A stretch of 64,000 nt of DNA, taken from the NCBI RefSeq assembly GCF_033949425.1, contig NZ_JAXAVX010000004.1, forward strand, positions 294,991-358,990. Direction: 5' to 3'. This stretch comes from Patulibacter brassicae (GTDB lineage Bacteria; Actinomycetota; Thermoleophilia; Solirubrobacterales; Solirubrobacteraceae). A model generated the notes under the pieces. That model was not told the DNA's origin. It was given only the letters and a program-made list of their open reading frames with translations, and searched no databases. This document shows positions 39,036-48,293 of this stretch, in pieces; the stretch's first letter is position 1; each line of letters starts with the position of its first letter. Made by a program: the position numbers and the translations under genes.

Positions 39036-40400
39036 ATGGCCGACCCGACGAAGATCCTGCTCGCCGAGGACCAGATCCCGACGTCCTGGGTGAACGTCCT
39101 GCCCGAGCTGCCCGGCGGCGCGCTGCCGCCGTTGAGCCCGGCGACCATGGAGCCCGCCGGCCCGGACGACCTGTCGGCGATCTTCCCGCCCGCGGTGATC
39201 GAGCAGGAGGTCTCCGCCGAGCACGAGATCCGGATCCCGGAGCCGGTCCGCGAGGCCCTCGGCCTCTGGCGCCCGACGCCGATGTACCGCGCGCGGCGGC
39301 TCGAGGAGGCCGTCGGCACGCGCTCCCGCATCTACTACAAGTACGAGGGCGTCTCGCCGGCCGGCTCGCACAAGCCCAACAGCGCGGTCCCGCAGGCGTA
39401 CTACAACCAGCAGGCCGGGATCACGAAGCTCACGACCGAGACCGGCGCCGGGCAGTGGGGCAGCTCGCTGGCGTTCGCCGGCTCGATGTTCGGCCTCGAG
39501 GTCGAGGTCTACATGGTCGGGTCGAGCTTCGACCAGAAGCCCTACCGCCGCTCGATGATGCGCACCTGGGGCGCCGAGGTCCACCGCTCGCCGAGCGACC
39601 GGACGGAGGCCGGGAAGGCGAACGCCGCGTTCGAGACCGGCTCGCTCGGCATCGCCATCTCCGAGGCCGTCGAGCTCGCCGCGCAGCGCCCCGACACGAA
39701 CTACTCGCTGGGCTCGGTGCTCAACCACGTGCTGCTGCACCAGACGGTGATCGGGCAGGAGACGATCGCCCAGCTCGCGATCGCCGGCGAGACCCCCGAC
39801 GTCGTCCTCGCGTCCGCCGGCGGCGGCTCGAACTTCGCCGGCATCGCGTTCCCGTGGTGGCGCGAGAAGCAGCGCCGCGGCCTGTCGACGCGGTTCGTGG
39901 CGACCGAGCCGGCCGCCTGCCCGACGCTCACCCAGGGCGTCTACGGCTACGACTTCGGCGACGCGTCCGGCCTCACGCCGCTGCTGCCGATGCACACGCT
40001 CGGCCACGGCTTCGTGCCACCGCCCGTCCACGCCGGCGGTCTGCGCTACCACGGCATGGCGCCGCTGCTCTCGGCGATGGTGAAGGCCGGCGAGGTCGAG
40101 GCCCGCGCCGTCCGCCAGAACGAGACGTTCGAGGCCGCGCTGACCTTCGCCCGGACCGAGGGCATCATCCCCGCGCCGGAGTCGGCGCACGCGGTCCGCT
40201 CGGCGCTCATCGAGGCCCAGCAGGCCGACGAGGCGGGGGAGGAGCGCGTGATCCTCTTCCTCCTCTCCGGCCACGGCCACTTCGACCTGGCCGCCTACGA
40301 CGCGTACCTCGCGGGCGACCTCGAGGATCCGGAGTTCTCCGCGCAGGAGCGCGACCGGGCGCTCGCCGAGCTGCCGCAGGGCGCGCCCTCGATCGCCTAG
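39036..40400 (+). CDS. trpB2: Tryptophan synthase beta-like protein, TrpB2 type
   Basis: 454 residues, longer than TrpB1 (about 400). The PLP lysine is Lys113 in PAGSHKPNSAVPQ; the TETGAGQWGSSLAFAG loop and the phosphate-binding GGGSNFAG are present, as is the C-terminal SGHGHFDLAAYDAYL. The N-terminal extension (LPPLSPATMEPAGPDDLSA) is typical of TrpB2. TrpB2 makes tryptophan from indole plus serine without needing TrpA, often salvaging indole. No trpA or other trp genes are adjacent, which agrees with a stand-alone role. Confidence 0.93.
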   Translation: MADPTKILLAEDQIPTSWVNVLPELPGGALPPLSPATMEPAGPDDLSAIFPPAVIEQEVSAEHEIRIPEPVREALGLWRPTPMYRARRLEEAVGTRSRIYYKYEGVSPAGSHKPNSAVPQAYYNQQAGITKLTTETGAGQWGSSLAFAGSMFGLEVEVYMVGSSFDQKPYRRSMMRTWGAEVHRSPSDRTEAGKANAAFETGSLGIAISEAVELAAQRPDTNYSLGSVLNHVLLHQTVIGQETIAQLAIAGETPDVVLASAGGGSNFAGIAFPWWREKQRRGLSTRFVATEPAACPTLTQGVYGYDFGDASGLTPLLPMHTLGHGFVPPPVHAGGLRYHGMAPLLSAMVKAGEVEARAVRQNETFEAALTFARTEGIIPAPESAHAVRSALIEAQQADEAGEERVILFLLSGHGHFDLAAYDAYLAGDLEDPEFSAQERDRALAELPQGAPSIA

Positions 40401-40560
40401 GGCGTCGGCCGCGAGCGGACGCCCGGGTGGGGCGGGGCCCGCCGGCGTTCGCGGCGGGCGTGTCGGGGACGGCCCGCCCGGTCGACCGTCGCCGACGCGC
40501 CGCGACCGCGGGCCGCGCGGTACCCGGGGGCGGGCTCGCGATCTCTCGGGCGAGCCGCCG

Positions 40561-41109
40561 TCACGCGAGCGGGACGCGCTCGAGCACCTGGTGCTCGGCG
40601 CCGCTCGGGCGCAGCGTCGAGCGCACGAGGGCGAGGGCCGGGGCGTCGAACCGGAGGTCCGGCGTGGGGTCCGGCGCCGCGCCCGGATCGGGGCCGGCCT
40701 CCGGCCGCCGCCGGCCGACGGTGACGTGCGGGCGCAGGCGACGGTCCGGACGCCAGCCGACGGCGTCGGCGAGCGCGTCCGTCAGGGACCGGTGCAGCTC
40801 GGCGAGGTCGCCGCGCAGGTCGTGGACCTCGATCGCGAGCGCGCGCGGCCGACGCGGCGGCAGCCAGATCGGCGCACCGGTCTCCAGGTCGAGGCAGGAG
40901 CGATCCGTGCCCGCGAGGGCGACCGCCCCGGCGAGCGGCTCGATCTCCGCCGCGGGGCGCTCGCCGAGGAACGCGAGCGTCAGGTGCAGCTGCTCCTCGG
41001 GCACCGGCCGCACCGTCGTGCGCAGCGCGCGCTGACCGCGCACCCATCCGCCGAGACCGCGTCGCACGGCCGCGGGCAGCTCGAGCGCGACGAAGAGCCG
41101 AACGCCCAC
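40561..41109 (-). CDS. thpR: RNA 2',3'-cyclic phosphodiesterase (2'-5' RNA ligase family)
   Basis: 182 residues from GTG 41109 (MGVRLFVALELPAAVRRGLG). The two H-x-T/S motifs of the 2H phosphoesterase fold are EEQLHLTLAFLGE (about residue 40) and LRPHVTVGRRR (about 130). These enzymes open 2',3'-cyclic phosphates on RNA ends and were first described as ligases. Upstream Arg-rich frame extensions are unlikely. It converges on trpB2. Confidence 0.88.
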   Translation of the reverse strand: MGVRLFVALELPAAVRRGLGGWVRGQRALRTTVRPVPEEQLHLTLAFLGERPAAEIEPLAGAVALAGTDRSCLDLETGAPIWLPPRRPRALAIEVHDLRGDLAELHRSLTDALADAVGWRPDRRLRPHVTVGRRRPEAGPDPGAAPDPTPDLRFDAPALALVRSTLRPSGAEHQVLERVPLA

Positions 41110-41263
41110 GGGACCGGAACGAGGCACCGGGCGACGGTAGCGCGCGGCCCGTCGCCGTCGGCCCGACGACACGGGTGCGACACCGAACCGGCGCGCCGCC
41201 GGTGCGCTCCCGGACTGGAGTCGCCACGCCCGCCCGGGCGAGCATCCGGCCATGCCGTCGACC

Positions 41264-41638
41264 TCACGCCTCCGCCTCGTCCAGCAGGCACCGGAACCGC
41301 CCGGCGCCGAGCGTCCCGGCGCCGCGCGCGGTCGCGCGCTCAGCGAGCTCGCGATCCGACGTCACGACGAGGTCGTGCGCGGTCGCCAGGGCGGCGATCA
41401 GGTCGTCGGCGACCGGAGCGAACCGGACGTCGACCCGCAGGACCTGCATCGCGAGCGCCGGTCCGTCGTGCACGACGAGCACCGGCGCGTCCGGATCGCC
41501 GAGCAGCGCCTGCGCCAGCGCCGGCGCCGCCGCGTCGATCGCGACCGTCAGGCGCACGCGTGCCCCGGCACGGTCGCGCCACCAGCCGTCCGGGCGCGCG
41601 CCCAGGACGTTCGACCCGTCGACGATCAGCCGCCCCAT
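41264..41638 (-). CDS. NYN/YacP-like nuclease-fold protein
   Basis: 124 residues beginning MGRLIVDGSNVLGARPDGWW, the YacP-type NYN start with Asp-Gly-Ser-Asn. The second acidic cluster is FAPVADDLIAALATAH and the third LVVTSDRELAERATARG. This is a PIN-related RNase fold; YacP (Rae1) cleaves mRNA at ribosomes in Firmicutes, but orthology is not claimed. It is adjacent to thpR, 154 bp away on the same strand, so a shared RNA theme is possible. Confidence 0.8.
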   Translation of the reverse strand: MGRLIVDGSNVLGARPDGWWRDRAGARVRLTVAIDAAAPALAQALLGDPDAPVLVVHDGPALAMQVLRVDVRFAPVADDLIAALATAHDLVVTSDRELAERATARGAGTLGAGRFRCLLDEAEA

Positions 41639-41769
41639 CCGGACGCAGCGTAGTCCGCGCCGGCCACCGCCCGACCCCGGCGGCGCGAGCGTCCCGGCCC
41701 CTTCAGCCCGTCCCCACGGCAGGCCACGACGGTCCTGTCGTCCCCGACCACCGCTCCAGGAGGAGCTCC

Positions 41770-42567
41770 ATGTCCCGTTCCCTGCGCCGCGCGGCTCGCG
41801 CGGCGGCCGGCGCGCTCGCGCTCGCCGGCGCCCTCGTCCCGTCCGCCGCCGCGAGCGGCGCCGACCGCTACGTCGCGCTCGGCGACTCGTACAGCTCCGG
41901 CACCGGGACGCGGAGCTACGTCGAGGCGTCCTGCCAGCGCTCGACCCGCGCCTACCCGGCGCTGCTCGCCGCCGCCCGATCCGGCACGTCGCTCGTGCAC
42001 CGCGCCTGTGCCGGCGCGACGACGAGCGACGTGCTGCGCGACCAGGTCTCGTCGCTGACGCGCGGCACGCGGCTCGTGTCGATCACCGTGGGCGGCAACG
42101 ACGCCGGATTCGCGGCGGTGCTGAAGGAGTGCGCGAAGCCCGCGTGGGCGTCGGACTGCGCCGGCGCCGTCGCGGGCGCCCAGCGGTACATCCGCGGGAC
42201 GCTGCCGGGGCGCCTGGACCGGGTGTACGGCGAGATCGCCGCGCGGGCGCCCGCCGCGCGGGTGGCGGTGCTCGGCTATCCCCGCGTCTTCAACGGCGAG
42301 GACTGCAACGCCGTCACGTTCTTCTCGCCCGACGACGAGCGGCGGCTGAACGCCACCGCCGACCTGCTGCGCGACGTGCTGCGGACGCGCGCACAGGCCC
42401 ACGGGTTCGCGTTCGGCGACGTCCTCCCGGGCTTCGTCGGCCATGCGGTCTGCGACCGGGTCGAGTGGCTCAACGGCGCGTCGACCCCGCTGAGCGAGAG
42501 CTTCCACCCGAACGCCGCCGGGCACCGCGACGGCTACCTCCCCGTCGTGCGCCGACTGCTCGGGTAG
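41770..42567 (+). CDS. Secreted SGNH/GDSL esterase
   Basis: 265 residues: signal peptide (RAAGALALAGALVPSAAAS), YVALGDSYSSGTGT (Ser nucleophile about 38), SITVGGNDAGF (blocks II/III) and SFHPNAAGHRDGY (catalytic His). Six or more Cys in pairs (ASCQRS/HRACAG, KECAK/DCAGA, DCNAV/AVCDRV) fit the three disulfides of the Streptomyces SsE-type extracellular lipases/esterases. It lies upstream of and convergent with lipase copy 1 (8 nt between the stops). RBS AGGAGCT precedes the ATG. Confidence 0.9.
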   Translation: MSRSLRRAARAAAGALALAGALVPSAAASGADRYVALGDSYSSGTGTRSYVEASCQRSTRAYPALLAAARSGTSLVHRACAGATTSDVLRDQVSSLTRGTRLVSITVGGNDAGFAAVLKECAKPAWASDCAGAVAGAQRYIRGTLPGRLDRVYGEIAARAPAARVAVLGYPRVFNGEDCNAVTFFSPDDERRLNATADLLRDVLRTRAQAHGFAFGDVLPGFVGHAVCDRVEWLNGASTPLSESFHPNAAGHRDGYLPVVRRLLG

Positions 42568-42574
42568 GCGCCGG

Positions 42575-43939
42575 TCAGGTCCTTGCGCAGACGCGGAAGG
42601 TCCGCGTGTGGCGGACGGCCTTGCCGGCGCGCGTGGTGCCGCGGGCGACGAGCCGGACGGACCGGCCCGGACGGGGGCGCAGGTCGACCGTGACGGTCAG
42701 CCGGCCGCCGCGCCGACGCACGGCGGCGCGCCGGCCGGCGACGGTCGCGGTGGCGCGGCGCCACGAGCGGGGCAGGCGCACCGTCGTGCGCCTCGCCGCC
42801 ACGCAGCGCGGCCCTGCGCCGCCGTCCGTCCCGGGTCCGCCGCCGGCGTCGGTGCCGCCACCGTCGTCCGTCGGCGTCTCGCCGCCGGGGCGGTGCTGGC
42901 CGGCGCAACCGGCGACGGTGGCGTAGCAGCGCAGCGCGGGCTCGGTCTTCACGAGCGGGACGCCCGGCACGAGGCTGATCCCCGGGACGGGGACGGAGAG
43001 CAGGCCGGGCAGGGCGCTGAGCGGCTGCAGCAGCGTCTGGAGGTTCGTGACGTCGACCCCCGGGTGCAGGGGGGCGAGGACGCAGGTCGTCGGCGGGATC
43101 CGCTGCGGGTCGGCCGGACCGTCGTGGTCCAAGGCGTCCATCGCCAGGGCGTAGGCCGTGCCGCTGACCGTGCCGACGGTGAGGTGCTCGAAGAGGTCCG
43201 TCGGGCAGACGTCCTGGGTGGCGATGTTGGCGATCCGCCCGTCACCGGTGCGCAGCGCGGCGCTCGGCGGCGGCAGCACGACCTCGTCGGTCGCGGAGTA
43301 GATGCTCGTGTAGGAGATCCCGTGGAAGGTCTCGGCGCCCGAGTTCAGGACCGCGATGAACCGCGAGTCGCTCGCCTGCTGGATCGACGCGGGCGTGCAC
43401 CCGGCCTGCCGGCACCCGGCGACGCTCACGAGGGTCGTCCCGTGGTTCGACGGCGCGAACCCGATCACGTCGTCGACCATCGCGCGCGTGTCCGGGAAGA
43501 AGCGCAGCGCCCAGCGCATCGACATGCCGCCCTGGGAATGCCCGAGGATCGCGATCCGCCGCCCGCTCTCGGCGTGCATCCGGCGGATCGCGTCGACGAG
43601 CAGCTCGCCCGAGACCTGGACGTCGCCGAGCGTGCTGCGGGGCGCGGTGTACGCGCACCAGGGGATCCCGGCGGCGCTCAGGGAGCGCTCCCAGTTCCAC
43701 GAGTAGTTCTGCTCCGGCGTCACCCCGGTCGCCGGGTTCAGCAGCACCGGCGCCCGCGACGCCCCCGCGAGCGACCCGCTGCAGCGCAGCTCGGCCCTCG
43801 CCGTGAGCGGCGGCCCCGGACGATCCGGTGGCGGGATCGGCGCGGCCGCCCCGGCGAGCCCGGTGCCGGTCGTCAGCGCGAGGCCCAGCGTCGCGAGCAC
43901 CGCGATGATCGTGCTCGCGCGACGGCGGGTCCTCCACAT
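42575..43939 (-). CDS. Secreted CalB-type lipase, copy 1
   Basis: 454 residues: signal peptide (IIAVLATLGLALTTGTGLAGA), an alpha/beta-hydrolase of the Candida antarctica lipase B type and a C-terminal strand domain. Family hallmarks: PVLLNPATGVTPEQNYSWNW, GELLVDAIRRMHAESG, ILGHSQGGMSMRWALRFFPD (Ser135), YSATDEVVLP (Asp) and FEHLTVG (His), the same order as CalB. The first glycine of the usual PGTG is altered (NPATG). A 100-residue Arg-rich C-terminal domain (RLPRSWRRATATVAGRRAAV) is shared with copy 2. Secreted lipid or ester hydrolysis is expected. Confidence 0.85.
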   Translation of the reverse strand: MWRTRRRASTIIAVLATLGLALTTGTGLAGAAAPIPPPDRPGPPLTARAELRCSGSLAGASRAPVLLNPATGVTPEQNYSWNWERSLSAAGIPWCAYTAPRSTLGDVQVSGELLVDAIRRMHAESGRRIAILGHSQGGMSMRWALRFFPDTRAMVDDVIGFAPSNHGTTLVSVAGCRQAGCTPASIQQASDSRFIAVLNSGAETFHGISYTSIYSATDEVVLPPPSAALRTGDGRIANIATQDVCPTDLFEHLTVGTVSGTAYALAMDALDHDGPADPQRIPPTTCVLAPLHPGVDVTNLQTLLQPLSALPGLLSVPVPGISLVPGVPLVKTEPALRCYATVAGCAGQHRPGGETPTDDGGGTDAGGGPGTDGGAGPRCVAARRTTVRLPRSWRRATATVAGRRAAVRRRGGRLTVTVDLRPRPGRSVRLVARGTTRAGKAVRHTRTFRVCART

Positions 43940-44001
43940 GCCGCGCAGCCTACTCCGGGCCGCGTCCCCCGGAGGGCGAACGCGGCCCGGCCGTCGCAGC
44001 C

Positions 44002-45450
44002 TCAGCGCGAGGCGCAGATCCGCAGGCGCGTGCTCCACCGCCGCACGTCGCCGCCGGCCGTCGTGCCGCGGGCGACGACCCGGACGACGGCGCGACTCCC
44101 GCCGAGCGTCAGCTCGGCGTGCAGGCGCCCGCGCCGCCGTCGGACCGTCGCCGCGCCGCGCGTCACGCGCACGGTCGCGCGCCGCCACGTCCGCGGCAGC
44201 GGCACGGAGGCGCGCCGCGTGGAGCGGCACGCGCGGCCCGCGGCGACCATCCCGTCGTCCTCGCGGTCGCCGCGGGTCATCGCCTGACCCGGGCACCCGG
44301 CCGCGGTGGCGTAGCAGCGGATCGGCGGCTCCTGGCGGACGCGCATCTCCGCCGAGCCGGCGGCAACCGCGCCGTTCGCGGCGGCGACGGTCGCCCGGGA
44401 CATGCCGAGCGCGTCGAGCAGCGGGTCGATCATCGTCTGGAGCTTCGCGATGTCGATCCCGGGCTGGGAGGTGAGGTCGCAGACGGCGCGGTCGATCCGC
44501 GCCGGATCGGCCGGGCCGGGGTGGTCGAGCGCGTCGTAGGCCGCGGCGTAGGAGACCGGGCTCGTGACGCCGAGCTCGAGGTGGTCGCTCTCGTCCTTCG
44601 GGCAGAGGAGCTGGGTCGGCAGGTTCGTCACCATCCCCGCGCCGGTCCGCAGCGCGCTGGACGGCGCCGGGCCGTCGTCGGGCGTCACGACGTCGTCGTG
44701 CGCGCTGTAGACGTTCGTGTAGGAGACGCCGGCGAACGTCTCCGCCCCGGCGTTCAGCGCGGCGATGAACTGGGAGTCGCTCGTCTGCTGGAACATCGCC
44801 GGCGAGCAGCCCTGCTTCGCGCACAGCGCGGTGCTCAGCCGCGTCGATCCGTGGTTCGGCGGAGCGAGCGCGATCACGTCGTCGACCTTCGCGCGCGTGT
44901 CGGGGAAGAACCGCAGGGCCCAGCGGGCCACCATCCCGCCCTGCGAGTGCCCGAGGATCGAGACCCGGCGCCCGCTCTTCTCGTGCACGCGCCGGATGGC
45001 GTCGACGAGCAGCTCGCCCGTCGTCTGGACGTCGTCCTCGCCGTTGCGCGGCGCCGTGAGGTCGCACCACGGGACGCCCCGCTGCGTCAGCAGCGGCTCC
45101 CAGCTCCAGGAGTAGTTCAGCGCCGGCGTGGCGCCGGTGCCCGGGACGAGCAGGACGGGCGACCGGCGCGCGTCCTCGATGCCGGGCGAGCAGTGCAGCA
45201 GCGCGGTGGCGGAGATCGCGGGGCCCGGACGGTCCAGCGGGGCGCCGTCCGCGCCGGCGACGGACGGCGCGGCCAGCGGCAGCGCCGCCAGGGCGAGCAG
45301 CAGCAGCCGGCCCGGTGCGGGCCGACGGCGCCGGCCGGGCGGCGGCGTCCGCCGCTCGCCGGCGAGCGAGCGGCGGTGGGCCGGCCGTGGCCGTGCCGCC
45401 GCCGGGTCCCGCCCTGTCGCTGATCGCGCTGCCGCCCCCGAGCCGTGCAT
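44002..45450 (-). CDS. Secreted CalB-type lipase, copy 2
   Basis: 482 residues with an unusually long Arg/Pro-rich N-terminus before the hydrophobic signal core (LLLLALAALPLAAPSVAGA), so the true start may lie nearer to it. Core motifs: PVLLVPGTGATPALNYSWSW, ILGHSQGGMVARWALRFFPD (Ser169), YSAHDDVVTP (Asp) and SDHLELG (His). The Arg-rich C-terminal domain (PLPRTWRRATVRVTRGAATV) matches copy 1. Copies 1 and 2 are adjacent on one strand, 62 bp apart; tandem duplication is evident. Confidence 0.85.
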   Translation of the reverse strand: MHGSGAAARSATGRDPAAARPRPAHRRSLAGERRTPPPGRRRRPAPGRLLLLALAALPLAAPSVAGADGAPLDRPGPAISATALLHCSPGIEDARRSPVLLVPGTGATPALNYSWSWEPLLTQRGVPWCDLTAPRNGEDDVQTTGELLVDAIRRVHEKSGRRVSILGHSQGGMVARWALRFFPDTRAKVDDVIALAPPNHGSTRLSTALCAKQGCSPAMFQQTSDSQFIAALNAGAETFAGVSYTNVYSAHDDVVTPDDGPAPSSALRTGAGMVTNLPTQLLCPKDESDHLELGVTSPVSYAAAYDALDHPGPADPARIDRAVCDLTSQPGIDIAKLQTMIDPLLDALGMSRATVAAANGAVAAGSAEMRVRQEPPIRCYATAAGCPGQAMTRGDREDDGMVAAGRACRSTRRASVPLPRTWRRATVRVTRGAATVRRRRGRLHAELTLGGSRAVVRVVARGTTAGGDVRRWSTRLRICASR

Positions 45451-45671
45451 GGCCGATCGATCGCCCGGGCCGCCGTGGGCGATGACGAGTCCGCGCGCCG
45501 GCCAACGAACGTCCAGCCGCCCGCCTCGGCGTTCGGTCGAGGGCGCGGCACCGCCGATCGGTCGGGCGGCGTACCACGTCGGTGCCTCGGACCGGCGTTC
45601 GCGCCTGCGTCCCCGTGCCTTCGGGCGCCGGCCGGGCGGACATCGGACGGCGGAGCGCGATACTCCTACGG

Positions 45672-46586
45672 GTGCCCTCCCCGGCGGACCTCGACCGGCT
45701 CGCCGCCCTCGTCGCGGCGGGCGACGTGCTCGTCCTGACGGGCGCGGGGATCTCGACCGACTCGGGGATCCCCGACTACCGCGGACCGGACGGGACGCGC
45801 CGCGTGGCGCCGATGCAGCACCGCGAGTTCGTGATGTCCTCCGACGCGCGCCGGCGCTACTGGGCGCGGGCCTTCGTCGGCTGGCGCCGGCTCTCGGCGG
45901 TCGGGCCCAACGCCGGTCACCACGCGGTCGCCGCGCTCCAGCGGGGCGGGCTGCTGCGCGCGGTCATCACGCAGAACGTCGACGGGCTGCACCAGGCCGC
46001 GGGAGCCACGGACGTGATCGAGCTCCACGGCGCGCTGGCCGACGTCGTCTGCCTGACCTGCCGGGACCGCAGCGACCGGCGCGCGCTCGACGCCCGGATC
46101 GCGGCGGAGAACCCGGACTTCCACCCCGACGCGGACGCGATCCGCCCCGACGGCGACGTCCGGCTCGACGACGTCGAGATCGCCGGCTTCCGCACGCCGC
46201 GGTGCCTCGTCTGCGGCGCGGACACGCTGAAGCCCGACGTCGTCTTCTTCGGCGACAACGTCCCGCGCGAGCGGGTCCAGCGGTGCTTCGCGCTGACCGA
46301 CGCGGCGCGCTCGCTGCTCGTGCTCGGCTCGTCGCTGCAGGTGTTCTCGGGCTACCGCTTCGTCCGGCGGGCCGACGCCCGGGGGATCCCCGTCGGGATC
46401 GTCACGCGCGGGCCGACCCGCGGCGACGGCGAGGCGACGCTGCGGATCGACGCGCCGCTGGCCGAGGTGCTGCCGCCGCTCGTGCGCCGCCTCGGGCTGG
46501 AGCGCGGCGACGGTGGCGCGTCGCAGGCAGCAACGCGCGCGATCGCCTCCGCAGGCACCGCCCCGGTCGCACCGCCGGACGACTGA
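45672..46586 (+). CDS. Sirtuin (SIR2-type NAD-dependent deacylase)
   Basis: 304 residues. NAD site: LTGAGISTDSGIPDYRG (about 23-39) and TQNVDGLHQAAG (about 100); catalytic His in IELHGAL; zinc site CLTC...CLVCG; and LVLGSSLQVFSGYRFV. The insert between the zinc pairs is long. It removes acyl groups from lysines using NAD. GTG 45672 is chosen by closeness to the first conserved helix. It is sandwiched between lipase copies 2 and 3 on the opposite strand, which suggests it was inserted into, or flanked by, an expanded lipase array. Confidence 0.93.
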   Translation: MPSPADLDRLAALVAAGDVLVLTGAGISTDSGIPDYRGPDGTRRVAPMQHREFVMSSDARRRYWARAFVGWRRLSAVGPNAGHHAVAALQRGGLLRAVITQNVDGLHQAAGATDVIELHGALADVVCLTCRDRSDRRALDARIAAENPDFHPDADAIRPDGDVRLDDVEIAGFRTPRCLVCGADTLKPDVVFFGDNVPRERVQRCFALTDAARSLLVLGSSLQVFSGYRFVRRADARGIPVGIVTRGPTRGDGEATLRIDAPLAEVLPPLVRRLGLERGDGGASQAATRAIASAGTAPVAPPDD

Positions 46587-46610
46587 GGGCGCGAGCGCCG
46601 CGCCCGGCGC

Positions 46611-46687
46611 CGGTTCGTGCGCGCGGCCGCCCCGAGGGGCGGGCTCGGGCCTCGGTTCGTGCGCGCGACCGCCCCGAGGGACGGGGC
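46611..46687. terminator. Direct repeat with hairpin between convergent genes
   Basis: A unit of about 33 bp starting CGGTTCGTGCGCGCG occurs at 46611 and 46653, differing at two bases. Each carries CCGCCCC-GA-GGGGCGG or a one-base variant; the perfect one is 46627-46642 and can fold as a 7-bp hairpin. The position between the sirtuin and lipase copy 3 stops suits bidirectional termination. Confidence 0.5.
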
Positions 46688-46695
46688 CGGGCGCC

Positions 46696-47745
46696 TCAGC
46701 GCCGCTTGCGCTTCGCCTTCACGTACGAGCGCAGCGCAGGCTCGCGCTTGACGAGCGAGAGCCCGGAGACCTTGTTCACGCCGGGCGTCGTGGCGGTGTC
46801 CGCCGCGTCGGTGGCGCTGAGGAGCTGGCGGTACGTGTCGGGATTGCGCAGGTCGACGCCGGGCTGGTAGGGCTGCGAGCAGACCGTCCGCGCGACGGCG
46901 CCGGGGTTCGCCGGCCCATCCCGGTCCAGCGCGTCGATCGCCAGGGCGTAGGTCGTCGCGCTCACGAGGCCGACGGACAGGTGGTCGGCCTTCTCGGCAG
47001 GGCACACCTCCTGGACGGCGACGTTCGTGATCCGTCCGCGACCGGTGCGCAGCGCGCTCGTCGGTCGGCTGCCGCCGGCCGGCATCACGACGGCGTCGCT
47101 CGTGCTCCAGACGTTCGTGTAGCTGATGCCCCGGAAGGTCTCCGCGCGCGAGTTCACCGCGTCGAGGAACCGGGACCCGCGCGCCTGCTGCCAGATCGCG
47201 GCGGCGCAGCCCTTCGCCCGGCACTCGGCCGTCGGCACGAGCGTCGTGCCGTGCTGCGGGGCCCCGATCGCGATGACGTCGCTGACCTTCGCCCGCGTGT
47301 CCGGGAAGAACCGCAGCGCCCAGCGGGGCGACAGCCCGCCCTGCGAGTGGCCGAGGATCGCGATCCGGCGCTTGGCCGTCCGCTGCACCCGGCGGATCGC
47401 GTCGGCGACGAGCTCCCCGGTCCGCTGGATGTCCGCGAGCGTCGCCGTCGGCGGGGTCACCGAGCACCACGGGATCCCCGCCGCGGTCAGCGACCGCTGC
47501 CAGTTCCACGAGTAGCTCTGCGCCGCGGTGACGCCGGTGCCCGGGACGAGCAGCACCGGCGTCCGGGTGGCCCGGGCGACGCCGGGACCACAGGTCAGGG
47601 CGGCCTTCGCCCGGAGCTTCGGGCCCGCCTGGTCGATCGGCGCCCAGCGCGTGGCCGCCGGCGCGGGTGCGGCGGCGAGCAGCGCGACGGTGCCGGTGGT
47701 GACGAGGGCGCCGGCGATCGCTCGGCGGACGGGGGCGAACGGCAT
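46696..47745 (-). CDS. Secreted CalB-type lipase, copy 3
   Basis: 349 residues: signal peptide (AGALVTTGTVALLAAAPAPA), PVLLVPGTGVTAAQSYSWNW, ILGHSQGGLSPRWALRFFPD (Ser134), WSTSDAVVMP (Asp) and ADHLSVG (His). It ends in a short basic tail (SYVKAKRKRR) and lacks the 100-residue Arg-rich C-terminal domain of copies 1 and 2. Either it is the ancestral short form or it lost the domain. It lies 1.2 kb from copy 2 across the sirtuin gene. Confidence 0.85.
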   Translation of the reverse strand: MPFAPVRRAIAGALVTTGTVALLAAAPAPAATRWAPIDQAGPKLRAKAALTCGPGVARATRTPVLLVPGTGVTAAQSYSWNWQRSLTAAGIPWCSVTPPTATLADIQRTGELVADAIRRVQRTAKRRIAILGHSQGGLSPRWALRFFPDTRAKVSDVIAIGAPQHGTTLVPTAECRAKGCAAAIWQQARGSRFLDAVNSRAETFRGISYTNVWSTSDAVVMPAGGSRPTSALRTGRGRITNVAVQEVCPAEKADHLSVGLVSATTYALAIDALDRDGPANPGAVARTVCSQPYQPGVDLRNPDTYRQLLSATDAADTATTPGVNKVSGLSLVKREPALRSYVKAKRKRR

Positions 47746-47831
47746 CGGCGCCAGCCTAGAGCGCCGCGGCCGGCACGGTCGAGGGTGCCGTTTCGGCCGT
47801 CCCCCGACCCGGCGGGCGCGGCGCCGGCCGG

Positions 47832-48233
47832 TCAGGCGGCCTGACCGCCGAGGATGCGCACGAACCGCTCGATGCGAGCGCGCTCCTCGTCGCTCAGCGG
47901 ACCGTCGGCGGCGACGAGCAGCGTCATCGGCGGGCGGGCGGTGGCCCACGCCTCCGCCCCGGCCGAGAAGGACGGGGCGACCCACACGAGCGCGAGGTCG
48001 CCGGCGTGCGCGATCACCGTCTGCTCCTGGAGCTCGCGGGACGGCTCGTTGCGCACGACCGAGATCGACGTCGCGTCGAGCGCGCGGGCGACCGCGTTGA
48101 TCGCGGGCAGGCCGTCGTCGTCGACGAGCACGGCGACCTCGCCCCCGGCGGTGAGCAGGTCGCGCGCCCAGCCGGCCGGGGCGCTGTTCAGCGCGCCCGG
48201 CACGCAGACGAGGCGGAAGACGGTCGAGGCCAC
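47832..48233 (-). CDS. Unrecognised small cytoplasmic protein
   Basis: 133 residues, alternating strands and helices: FRLVCVPGALNSAPAGWARD, VAVLVDDDGLPAINAVARAL, LALVWVAPSFSAGAEAWATA, PMTLLVAADGPLSDEERARI. A flavodoxin- or response-regulator-like alpha/beta sandwich is conceivable, but no active-site motif is clear. It lies in the same direction as YbaK and lipase copy 3. Confidence 0.6.
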   Translation of the reverse strand: MASTVFRLVCVPGALNSAPAGWARDLLTAGGEVAVLVDDDGLPAINAVARALDATSISVVRNEPSRELQEQTVIAHAGDLALVWVAPSFSAGAEAWATARPPMTLLVAADGPLSDEERARIERFVRILGGQAA

Positions 48234-48293
48234 GGCGACACCGTAGCCAGAACCGCGATCGACCGCCCGGCCACGAGCCGACGGCGAGCTCCG

